Made by a program: the position numbers and the translations under genes | Origin: Tretioscincus oriximinensis | Lineage: Eukaryota > Chordata > Lepidosauria > Squamata > Gymnophthalmidae | NCBI GenBank assembly: GCA_022410635.1 | Contig: JAJVDF010000493.1 | Span: 314,134 to 378,133, forward strand | Length of the DNA: 64,000 bases | Reading direction: 5' to 3' | Shown here: positions 1 to 10,439 of the stretch, piece after piece | Numbering within the stretch: position 1 is the stretch's first letter | Layout: each line of letters begins with the position of its first letter | Notes under the pieces: generated by a model | Told to the model about the DNA's origin: nothing | Seen by the model: only the letters and a program-made list of their open reading frames with translations | The model's database searches: none

Positions 1-430
1 AGAATATACATTCCCACCCCCATCCACTATGAAAAGGACTGAAAATAATGTTAAGAGATAATTCTCAGTTTTAGGAACAACACAATTGAATTGTATAGAA
101 AAACGTTTCCAGATGTTTGTGCATAGGCAATGAGTCTCTTCCATTTTGTTATCCATATTGGATTTGACATGAGACCAATACTTCTTAGCCTTTTTTCCTG
201 CACTAGATCAAATTTCACAAAATCGACCAGGTATTTATACCATTCTTGTATAGTCCATTTCCAACCTTTTGCCACAACTAAAGCGTTTTGTTGCAGCCAG
301 AACCTATTCCCATAAATCATTGTAATTCTATCACTCAGAGTCATTAAGATCGGGGACCCATTATTGTCTATAAAATATCTTATTCTATAGTATCCTTGAG
401 CTCTTAATATATCTAAATAAACCTGTCACC
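1..430 (-). mobile_element. L1 LINE, 3' end of ORF2 and tail
   Basis: Read on the minus strand, a frame from about 430 to 54 carries AKGWKWTIQEWYKYLVDFVK and then KWKRLIAYAQ, the usual C-terminal part of L1 ORF2 (an aromatic/WK block, EEW-like helix, acidic helix). A second copy of the same region on the other strand at 55405 supports the call. The element is truncated by the window edge. Confidence 0.6.
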
Positions 431-3085
431 TGATATTCCGTCGTTACTGCTCCATTTTGTCATTTATGTTACTTGTACTTTGACTCACAGTTAGCCGCCC
501 TCATGTATGCAAGCGGTCCCATCTCAGCCTCGCATTGCGATGTGCCACTAGGGGAACCTCAGTCTATTAGAGAAAGAGGCATTCCTGGGCTGGGTGGCTA
601 CNCTCATAACATTTTGGACCAGTTCCTCCTGACCCTCAGAGGAAGGAGGATGAGCTCCAAGCCTGATCTAGTCATGGGGAGGGTGGAGGGAGGGAAATGA
701 GCAACATGCTGATCAGTCATGGGGAGGGAGTTAACCATCAAGCACTATCGATTTTGTCAAAACCACACAGAAGTCACTTTTCCATTCCCTGTATTAGTTC
801 CTGTATGTTTTTATTATTAGCCACCCTGAGACCTTCTGGCCCGGGGGAGGGAAGGCTGCGAAACAAGCCAGCAAAGGGATGAGGCGGAGGGCTCTTTTGT
901 TTGACATTTCCTGCATCAGCTGCTTGCTGTTCCCCACTCCTTTGCTGGAAAAAACAGGTTCTTCTGGCTTCCTGTGCAGCTCCGGTGGGACAGATTGAGC
1001 ACTCACCACTGTGCCATGGGGGCTCTAACCTGGATTGGATGTGGTATAATTATGCCCTTACTTTGGTTTCAATTTGAAACTTTTTAATGTGATTTCCATT
1101 CCGTTTTACAGGTGTAAGGTGAATACCGCCTATGTGGATAAAGTGTTTGTGCTCCAGCTTTAGAATTTGTTCTTCCAATAAGCAATCAGGATTGCTCTTC
1201 TTTTTTATAGGGTTACCAGTTAAATTCATAATAAAAGTTCACATCTTTAATAAGGGCTATAAAAGAAAGGAACTTCTACCAAGTGCAGCTTCTAATGCAC
1301 TTGTTGGAAAATAACTTATTCACACCCATTTAAGGTGTAACTTCTATCCCAATTATTATCTGAAAACTTTTCTTTAGTATTGAGTGATTTCAGTCAATAG
1401 ATTTCTCCAGCACCAAAGAAGACTCAAAGGTACTTCATTTTACTGCATATTAAATCAATTATGATAGTAAGATGAGAAAATTTCATCAACTCTACGAACT
1501 GGTCTGAAAGAACTGGATGGACAGATGAAATCACAGTAAATATACAGGGTGGATAATGGGAAGGAGAAAGCTATTTCTAGTTACTTTTCCTTTTTCCGTG
1601 TAAGATGATGTGGTAAACTGAATATATTGGGACACCTATTTTGTGATTATTCGTTAGTTCATATGAGCAGCGTTGATATAAATATTTCTGAGACAGCTCA
1701 TCTTTTCCATCCATCTTATCTCAGCATCTTCTGATGTACATTTTTTATCTGTTCAGTGCTAATCCTTTTGTTTCTACCTTCTTGTCTGTTTTAATAATGT
1801 TTTATTTTGGCATATGTCAGTTTTGATTTTAGTGTTCGTTTCTTTTGTGTGTGTGATCTTTGTGTTTTTCTTGTATTTTGTCAGTTGTTCCAATTCAATA
1901 AGGCTTCCGTAGTTTAATGCACTGAATTTATTTGAAAATCATGGCGAATTTATAGAGTGAACATCTTAAAATATTTCCTAGTGATAGTAACAATTTGGAT
2001 GTTAATTAGTCTTGTTGAGTCTATTTCAAATTTCTTATAATAAAGGTTTTTTATGATTAACATGAGGTTTGTGAATAATGATATCAATTAATATAAAAAT
2101 GTAAACAACCCCTATGAAGAGTTGGGGAGGCCAAGGACAGTCCACTCACATGCAGCAAGAGCAAAGAGTGAAGAGAGATCTATCAACCTATTCACACATT
2201 CTAGCTATGCGCATGCATACTGTCAAGGTATCTTGACATATATATTATATATGGATATGCTATGTGCTTATCAGTTTGTAAGTTTTAGTTGTGACTGTTG
2301 GTTTTGGAGGGAAACTGTTTGAATTCAAGTGCAACCAATTGCTTGCTTGTATTCTGAGCGGGAAACATGGAATGCAATCACTACAGACCTAACTCAGATA
2401 CTACTCAGAGCAGAATAAACACTTTCTAAGAGNTGAAACACTTTTCTGTCTGAGCGTTTTATTCCTGCCATCAGTGGCATCACACATACTTACACAAATG
2501 TGGCAATTCATAAACATATCAGTATCTCATATATAGCTAGCAAGCACAGACGCAAAGTTCTAGGGAAAGTTTAGGGAGTATCTAAGGGGGGAATTGGCAG
2601 TAACAGATAAAGAATATTGCTCTAATGATACCAACTCGCACAGCTGAGAATATGCTGAACTCAGCCTGACCTTATAGGCCTACTAAGGAGCTCTGTGCTT
2701 TGCGAAGTCTGAACAACACTCTTGCTAACTTATGCTAAGTATCACACATGACCTCTTTCTGACCTGGGTCTGCCCAACCGTCAGATGTGAGATGGCCACC
2801 ATCCCTACACCCCTATTCATAACTTTACTTTCTTAAACATACAATTAAAGAAATAACAAAAAGTATGTGTGTGGGGGGAATGTTTTGTGCTACACAGCAT
2901 CATAATTTTTCTGAGCAATTGTCATAATCAGTAGGGTGTTGTTAATTTATCGTTCTGTGTTTGGCTAATACTTCTTTTTATGGATTGTAAGTAGATTATA
3001 ATCTTAAATATCTATGTACCTCCAGTTTTTCTTTGGATTGAAACTTGTAATATAACTTTAATAATTAAATGTCTAGGAAGTATTT
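431..3085. other. Intron sequence, little recognised
   Basis: No coding exon was found. About 795-850 resembles the SINE/L2 3' tail (an ACCCTGAGACCTTC-like stretch). The rest is AT-rich with no repeat I recognise. CFAP54 exons upstream of 3719 are not visible here. Confidence 0.5.
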
Positions 3086-3089
3086 GTAA

Positions 3090-3196
3090 GAAAAAGATAG
3101 CCAGCACGAGTTTTTGTAGGCAGGTCTCCTCCTTCAGGTGTGCATCTGAAGAAGTAGACTTCTCTAGGAAAGTTCAAGCTGACTATCTTTTTCTTG
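3090..3196. repeat. Short foldback repeat
   Basis: AAGAAAAAGATAG at the left is the reverse complement of CTATCTTTTTCTT at the right. The centre carries GCATCTGAAGAAGTAGACTT, which resembles the interior of the foldback family at 59810. Probably an old member of that family. Confidence 0.45.
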
Positions 3197-3291
3197 TTAA
3201 TCTCTAAAGTGCTTTAAAACATGCATATTAGACTAGAAGATTTCAAGGGATCAGAATTCCAATTACAGTATTTGTATGGATGCCTAGGTAT

Positions 3292-3350
3292 CATAGTGGG
3301 CTATTGTTTGATCCAGCAGGGCTTCTCTCATGTTTTTATGTTCTATGTGC
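3292..3350 (+). mobile_element. CR1 LINE 3' end fragment
   Basis: TTTGATCCAGCAGGGCTTC followed by ATGTTTTTATGTTCTATG is the common 3' terminus of reptile CR1 copies. Related ends occur at 27110 and 50655. Confidence 0.6.
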
Positions 3351-3718
3351 TGATGTTTTAGCAGAGTTGATGGGAAAGAGCTGGACTGCAAGATCTTTCC
3401 TTTCAAAACAGCCTAATTAACCTGCTCTTTTCTGCTGTGGCCTGATGCAACTCAAACACTTTTGATGTATTAGCTGCTACCCACTAAAAGCAATTGTCCA
3501 TGTTAATGCTGGAGAACCTCTCAACAGATTGCTTATGTATACAGCAGACTATAGTTATTTCAAGGTGGACTGGCAGTACTGAATGTCACATCTATTATTG
3601 TATAAGAATTCAGTTTTAATTCATTAAATCCTGAAAGAGACTGTTGAGCTCAATTATTATTATAACAGATCAGTTAATGATTTGACATGGAGTTGCTGAC
3701 AGATTTTTTTTTATTTAG

Positions 3719-3824
3719 AGCGACTACTTTAGTTCATATTTGGAACAACTATAAATTTCGATTCCCAGATTCTTATTATATTGAAAAGCTTGTGGAAGTT
3801 GGAGATCAACTGATGGAAATGAAG
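3719..3824 (+). CDS. CFAP54: CFAP54 exon 1 of window
   Basis: Acceptor after a T-run ending in TTTAG; donor AAG/GTAAGG. The first base completes a split codon, followed by 35 codons with peptide LVHIWNNYKFRFPDSYYIEK and ending QLMEMK at phase 0. It corresponds to the N-terminal region of the protein. An ATG upstream at 3687 is in frame but lies in the intron, so it is not taken as a start. Confidence 0.85.
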
Positions 3825-4075
3825 GTAAGGAATCCAGTGACTCACCTAATAGAAATTTCCTTATTTTCCAATTGTTTATGTTTCAAGCTTATCTTCTGTG
3901 TTTGGCTCATAGACCCTGCTCACACATTTACTTTTAAACCTTCTTCAATTTTTCTTTAATCTTGAAGAATGAGCTTAATCTTTTTTTCCGGATTAAACTT
4001 ATATTTTTTTGGGACTGAAGAAGAATGGAAGGAAGTTTAAAGTATGACAGGGCCTTCAAGAAGATATTTTAGAAC

Positions 4076-4200
4076 TAATTTATTTAGTTATTTATACTTA
4101 TATCCCGCCCTATTCCCTAAGGTCACAGGGCAGCCAACAGTAAAAACAAACANGCAAAACAAATATTTCAATAGTATCTGAAGGAGTCTGGTGAAGAGTA
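4076..4200 (-). mobile_element. L2-type LINE/SINE 3' tail
   Basis: Plus-strand text shows TTATACTTATATCCCGCCCT and an AAGGTCACAGGGCAGCC block, which is the reversed tail shared by the L2-type LINE at 32868-34745 and the SINE at 31107. Confidence 0.6.
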
Positions 4201-7139
4201 TGGTCCCCTTCACACTATAGGGTAAAACCAATTAAAAATCATCTGATGTTTATCCTTGACTTTCAGCCTGTCCAAAATTTTCAGGGTCTGCCATAAGAGT
4301 AACTGTTGCTGTTTTCTAAAAGTGGCTCCTTTCTTTCTTTGCTATTTTCTTTAATCATCTGGTATCAAACTTTTCCCATTAGGTGTTTTCCTTATCAGAC
4401 TTGTTGAGCCTTATAAAATGAAACAATCCATGCTTTACTTGCTGCAAATTATGATAATAAAATAATCTACAGTATGTATTTTTTATCAAAGGATCTTTTT
4501 GAAATTACATTCATTATATTTTATAACTAATTCCAAATAAGGAATTATTTTCAAATAGAATCATAGAGGAATTGGAAATTAATAATCTAGCCCAATTTTT
4601 TTCAATATACTGTACAAGAAGGCAAATGAAGGTTGTAAATATCCCACAACTTTCATTGGTAAACTGTTGCAAAATCTTACTGTGAAACCTTTCCTGCTTG
4701 TGTTTAACCCAAATTTAACTAGCTGCAACTTCTATGTGTAAATTCTAGGTACAGTATTTACAGCTGTTTTTTAATTTAATTTTGTTTGTGTATTGCTTCT
4801 GTAATTTATATTACGTTGTCACGTTGCTTGAATTTGTTAGTCTTTTCTACAGGCTCAATTTGTGAAAAGTGTCATTGAAAAACAATAATCTGAACTGGAA
4901 ACAAAACAGTGCTCATTAATTATTATTGTGAGAGAATTGAAGTTTATTGCTGTTTCGTGAAGGATAAACAAGCTGTATTCAGGTCTGATTTTGTTTTTCA
5001 AAATCATCATGCCTCTTTTCACAAACTATGTCTTACTGCTCCAGACATCTAAATTACACCTCTGTCTGAGCTGCAAACCTCTTGTTTCCTTTGCGAAATA
5101 CCGTTATGAGTAGGTTTCTATTTGCTCAGGAAGTGGCTCTTTATAGAGATAGATGAAGTCATTTAGACTGTTTAGGTTGTAGCAATTTATGTGTAAGCTG
5201 AAGAAAAAAGAACCTGGTTTCTATTTCTAGCATTTCTTTCCCTCTAAAATAACAAAACTTGCTGAAATAAATTCTGTTGTATCTACATAAGTCTGCGTAA
5301 TGATGCAATGATGTTAAATCTTTGAAGAAAGCTTGCTATTATTCTCGACTTTAAGAAATTACTATACAGCAGAAATAAAATATTAGCAGAAATAAAAGCC
5401 TATCAAGCTTAGCATCATAATAATTGAACATAATGTGATTGTATCTTTTTTGATTTGCATCTAATCAAACCATGAAAAAATAAAGGAATTTGAACTGGTG
5501 GCCTGCACATCAATTTACTGGGATGGTTTGATGATCAGTTAAACCATAGGACTAAGTTCCCACTTNATTCCAGACCCTCCAAAATGGGGCGAGGGCTATT
5601 GGAAAATGCTTCCCACCTAACTTCCAAATGACAATGTTGTGGAGCTGATAGCTAGTGGCTGCTGATCGATCAGACAGACCTGAACTAATAACTAAAAACT
5701 AAAAACAGAACAGGAGCTGATACACACTGATATGAGCCAAAAGCAGGTAAAAATATAACTGACAGGATGAGGCAACAGGAGAGAATTAAATCTAAAAAGA
5801 GAAANAGAACAGGAAAACAAAGGGGGGAGAGAGATGAGGAAAATATTTAAATGTTTGCAAGTAATCTTTTTCAAAGCAGGCAAAACAATGTCAAAGGGGG
5901 ACTTTAATACCTACAGGTGGCTTTCCTGCAGAACAGGCAAAAATTATAAGTAGCCCTTTCCATGGAAATCTACGAAGCAAGCTAGAAACTCTAGTTGTTT
6001 TTATTGCTGGCTGCCCTGAGACCTTCGGGCATGGTGTGGGATATATGTTTAAGTATAGTATAGGTCTATATTAAGAACGTATAAAAAGAATGAAGCCCTT
6101 CCAAATCCCTCTCTAAGGAGCAACCTAATATCTGAAACGAAGGGGCAAAAGTCTGTTTTGTTCTGACCAAAAATAAAGTGCAGTCTGATATAGTAAAAAA
6201 AATAATCTGTACCTGGTTTATTTCCTTAAAAGGAAAAAAGAGACCTTGGGCGAAAAAAATATCTCACAATCTATTGAAAAATAAACATGAAAACAGGGTG
6301 GAAGAACTTATCCATTTGTCTGGAATGGTTTAGTGAATCCTGCATTGAGCATGGGGTTCAAGGTCCCTTCCAACTCTGATTCTATCCTAATCATAACAGA
6401 AGTATATAGGAAAAGAAGAAAAAGAAAAGCCTTGTGTAAACTTCTTTTCACATTTTCCATAATGTCAGAAATATATTTTCTGTTGCTTGGCATCACTGAA
6501 TTGGGGGCAATTCTTGGTAACTTTGTGGATATAGAGTTACCTGTCTTTACTTTTTTTTCCCCGGGAGGTGGTAAAAATTGAACCTACAACTTGATAATTT
6601 TCAGCTATAGCAATTTTTAGCCATTTAGTCATCCTGGGTTTTACATATGTAAAAGGTCTGTTCCAGCCCAAAACTATACTCGTAAAAGGAAAAAATGAGG
6701 ACCATTTACTTAAGTACCCAACTTGTTTGGTTTACTGTCTATTAGAAGAGGAATGTTATGTATAGCAGAAATGGGTTTATAGTTGACGGATAATAATAAG
6801 TTTCAGCTTAACTTTCTGATAAATTTCAGCAGTCTAGTTTAGCATCTAGACTTATAAATTATAACTAACATAACTTTCAGAAGGATGGGATTATTTGAAA
6901 AAAATAAGATTTCTTAGCTTAACCTTCCAGTGCGAAACTTGCCACTCCAAAAATGAAAGTCATCCAGTGGGAAGATCTCCAAATTTGTATTTTGACAGTA
7001 TGTGCCAAAGAACAAAATCAAAGAGGAAAGAAAAAAAATGGGAACGAGGAATTCGATGTCAAATTATAAAACGTTGTCTGGTCTACATGTAACTTATTGT
7101 TCTAGAGGAAAAAATATAAACCTTTCTATATTTTTATAG
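4201..7139. other. Intron between exons 1 and 2
   Basis: Mostly unrecognised AT-rich sequence. About 6000-6045 is another fragment of the SINE/L2 tail (GCCCTGAGACCTTCGGGC). About 6308-6400 looks like a CR1 3' end (GGTCCCTTCCAACTCTGATT). No conserved exon was found. Confidence 0.5.
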
Positions 7140-7286
7140 GAATACAGACTAGCACTCTCACAGTGCTATGAGCGATATCTTCAACAAATCAGTAGTATGA
7201 ACATAAATGAAGTTGGATCAGATGTGCATGTATTTAAATCTAACTTTTTCCCAAATGGATTTAGAAGCCAAAATGCTGCACGTACT
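7140..7286 (+). CDS. CFAP54: CFAP54 exon 2 of window
   Basis: Acceptor TTTTTATAG/G, donor ACT/GTAAGC; 49 codons, phase 0 to 0. The peptide begins EYRLALSQCYERYLQQ and ends NGFRSQNAART, an alpha-helical start consistent with the repeat-rich N-terminal domain. Confidence 0.88.
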
Positions 7287-7881
7287 GTAAGCATATAAGG
7301 ATAATATTTAAAATAACTGATGTGTTGTGATTATTGTTGTTACTAATATATTGATAAGCTAGACATACTGTTCTCAATAAGCAGCAGTTTTAACATTACC
7401 CTTTTTCAAGAGAGTGTAAGAAACAACAGACTTATTATTTTGTTAAGATTCTAAAGATATTATGGCTTATTTTGACTTGTGGTTCATCAATATTAGGCTG
7501 CTCTGATGTTGTCCAATATGGAACTGAATTCGGCTTGGTCAGTGATTGGAAAAATGTAAGGTGGAAATGTGTTGATTATTTCTAAAAACGGAGAATGAAG
7601 TTCTAATTTCCATGTATTTCTGATGCATATATTTAAGATGCATTTTTTTTCAGAAAAAGTTGAGCACAAAATGTCTGTGTGTCTTAAGGAGTGAATGGTA
7701 GCTGAAATCCATAAGCCTGGGTTGCCTCACAAATAAAACTTCACTACAGTATTCATTGACTTTTATTAAATTTGTGTCAATATAAATTAAATCAGTGTCA
7801 ATATAAATTAAAAATGAATAAAAAGTTGAGATAATTGTCAGTACTATACTGTTACTTTTTAACTTTAATTATTCATTCCAG

Positions 7882-8053
7882 TTTCATGTTCTACAAGCAA
7901 GGCATACTTGCATTTACAAAATCCTATGTGATAATGATATAAATCTGTTGAATCAAGAATCGATAAAGACATGTTATGAACTTCTAGCTATACTGCAAAT
8001 CATCATGCAAGTGACTCTGCCACATGAACATCTGTGTTGGCTTGTCTACAATG
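7882..8053 (+). CDS. CFAP54: CFAP54 exon 3 of window
   Basis: Acceptor TTCATTCCAG, donor G/GTATGT; 57 codons plus one base. The peptide contains LLAILQIIMQVTLPHEHLCW, a conserved block of the family. The donor splits a glycine codon completed by the next exon. Confidence 0.9.
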
Positions 8054-8273
8054 GTATGTCACTTATTTTGATTTCTAAATGTAGATAATTTGAAATCCAT
8101 GAAGATTTTACTGTTTTGCATTCTTTGTTGTGATCATTTTGTTTCATATATGCATAATAGTGTAGTCATAATCGGACAGATAATTATAATAGAGCCTTCC
8201 AATATATGGCAGAATAAGTAACCAAATAAATACTNTCAGGTTTGTTATTAATTAAAATTCTGTTTATTCTTAG

Positions 8274-8332
8274 GTACAATACACATGTATACCATATGTA
8301 GACATTTGATGACTATAGGTCATTCTGCTAAG
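8274..8332 (+). CDS. CFAP54: CFAP54 exon 4 of window
   Basis: Small 59-nt exon with acceptor TTCTTAG and donor AAG/GTATGG, phase 1 to 0. Peptide GTIHMYTICRHLMTIGHSAK. The 5.7 kb intron that follows carries the CR1 and a hAT element. Confidence 0.9.
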
Positions 8333-8585
8333 GTATGGAAAGATTTTTTTTAATTCGAATTATATTTTTTCATATTATTATTACTTTGCTCAGTGTTTTC
8401 ATTTTAGTTTTTACTTTACTGTTTTTGTTTAAGAAAGTTTGCTAAAATACTTTTTTTTGTGAAATAGTCAGATTTTATGTCTCTAGTGATCATTTTATCA
8501 CTAAGTAGCGCTATAGTGCCATCCTGTGGTTCATTTTCAGCATTATACCTTATGCCGTGCCAGTTTAACTGTATAAACAAATTTT

Positions 8586-8690
8586 AGTTATTTATTTATT
8601 TGTACTTATATCCTGCCCTATACCCAAAGGTCTCAGGGTGTCCAACCATGAGGGGGCGCACATAGTTTTTGTTGCTTTCTCCACAACAGA
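8586..8690 (-). mobile_element. SINE 3' half, reversed
   Basis: TTTATTTGTACTTATATCCTG, the CCCAAAGGTCTCAGGG block and TTTGTTGCTTTCTCCACAAC are the reverse complement of the 3' half of the SINE at 31107. It ends exactly where the 172-bp tandem repeat starts. Confidence 0.65.
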
Positions 8691-9099
8691 CACTTCCTCT
8701 TTCTAGCCCAAGGAAGAAGGGCAGAAAATCACAAGGAAAGAGAGCTTGGAGTTTGGGAATTTTTAGCAGTTTAAAAAACAGTTTTTTTCCTGCAAACCAA
8801 AGCCCCTGAAGGGGAGGAGCTTGCTGGTGAGTCAGAGGGAGGAGCTAGCAAACCAGCTTAGTCACTTCCTCTTTCCAGCCCAAGGAGGAAGGGCAGAAAA
8901 TCGCTGGGAAAGAGAGCTTGGAGTTTGGGGACTTTTAGCAGTTTAGAAAGTAGTTTTTTCCCTACAAAACAAAGCCCCTGAAGGGGGAGGAGCTTGCTGG
9001 TGAGTCAGAGGGAGGAGCTAGCAAGCCAGCTCAGTCACTTCCTCTTTCCAGCCCAAGGAAGAAGGGCAGAAAATTGCCAGGAAAGAGAGCTTGGAGTTT
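8691..9099 (+). repeat. Tandem repeat, ~172 bp x 2.4
   Basis: Units start at 8691, 8863 and 9036, each with CACTTCCTCTTTC. They are 172 and 173 bp long and the third stops at about 9099. Each full unit carries GGAGGAGCTTGCTGGTGAGT. The array lies directly upstream of the CR1 coding region, like the promoter monomers of some LINEs. Confidence 0.85.
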
Positions 9100-9422
9100 C
9101 GAGTTTCACCTCAACTAAAAGATAATTTTATTTAGATTTTATATATATATTTAAAATACTAATCAGCAATAATAATAAAAAACAAGCTCTGCTGTAGGGT
9201 AAGCTCCAATTTTTTTTGTTACAATTGAGTACGAGATATAAACATTATACAAATTACTAAAAAAAATTTGTTGTTTATTAAAAAAAATAAAAATTTAATT
9301 ATATCCAATAGATAGAGGGTTTTTTAAAAACAATCAAACTAAATATTTTAATATATTGAAAGAAAATTAACTTCATAACATATAATAAAGGTAGAGAGCC
9401 AGCAGGGGAAAGGGGCTTCCCA
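9100..9422. other. AT-rich spacer before CR1 ORF1
   Basis: Very AT-rich sequence with A and T runs. It joins the tandem repeat to the CR1 body. It may be the proximal part of the CR1 5' UTR or an unrelated insertion; I cannot tell. Confidence 0.4.
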
Positions 9423-10248
9423 GTGTTTTGCACTGAGTGTCAGATGTATGACTATCTACCTGCTGGTGAGAAGTCATTGGTGTGTGATCGGCNCAAGAAG
9501 CTCCTGGCTCTCAGGGAATGTGCTTCTTCCCTTGAGGCCAAGGTAGCTGACCTGGAGAAACAGAGAGATAGAAATAAGCATCAGGACACAACCTCCAGTT
9601 GCCTTGGAGAACGGGGGTCTCAGGCAGAGAGGACATCAGAGCAAGGAAGAGGGACAGCTTCCCTCAGTGGGGACCCCTTCCTTAGAAGATGTGCCTGTAT
9701 CCTCTTGCACCGAGGATAGTCCTCCACAGGTGGAGGGAGGGGGGCTTCTTGTAGTGGGCATTTCGATTGTTAGGTATATAGAGAGGATGGTGTGCTATGG
9801 GAGTGATGACCATATGGTAACTTGCTTGCTGGGTGCTAAGGTTACGGATATCATGCTACATCTAGATAGGCTGTTAGACAGTGCTGGGGTGAAGCCAGGT
9901 GTTGAGGTACATGTTGGTACCAACAACATTGGGAGAGCCAAGCGGGGAGTCCTGGAAGCCAAATATAGGTTGCTAGGTAGAAGATTGAAATCCAGGAACT
10001 CCAAGGTAGCAATTTCTGAAATGCCACCTGTTCCACGCGCAGGACCAGCTAGAAAGGCAGAGATTGGAAGCTTCAATGCGTGGAAGAGGCTGTGGTGTTG
10101 TGAGGAAGGATTTAGATTTGTCAGGAACTGGGGGCCATTTTGGGACAGGCCATACCTGTACAAAAGGGACAGGTTGCACTTGAAACAAGATGGAGCCAGA
10201 CTGCTGGCGCTTAATATTAAAAAGGTTGTGGAGCAGCTTTTAAACTGA
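9423..10248 (+). pseudogene. CR1 ORF1 remnant (zinc finger + SGNH esterase)
   Basis: The first part has CTECQMYDYLPAGEKSLVCD, a degenerate cysteine finger, then a coiled segment. The frame shifts by one at about 9604-9700. The second part is an SGNH esterase-like domain: block I reads GISIVR where GDSIVR is expected, block III reads HVGTNN where HVGTND is usual, and the block V pair DRLHL is kept. CR1 ORF1 proteins bind RNA and carry this esterase. The changes plus the frameshift argue for loss of function. Confidence 0.8.
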
Positions 10249-10439
10249 TATCTGGGGGAAAGCCGACAGGAGCTGGGCAGCATCCAGTTCGAGATAGTGT
10301 AAATGTAAATGCAATTGCTTAGGAACAGAATTATGCAGATAATATAGCATCAGAGGGGGAATCCGGATGAAGTATTCAAGTAAAAAGCTGTAATGAGCAA
10401 ACTGTGGTTTCTCACAAATATACAGGGCCAAACTTGCAC

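Noticed and set aside
3687..3718. ATG upstream of exon 1 as a CFAP54 start
   Set aside because: It lies in the intron before a clear acceptor, and the exon begins mid-codon well inside the N-terminal domain.
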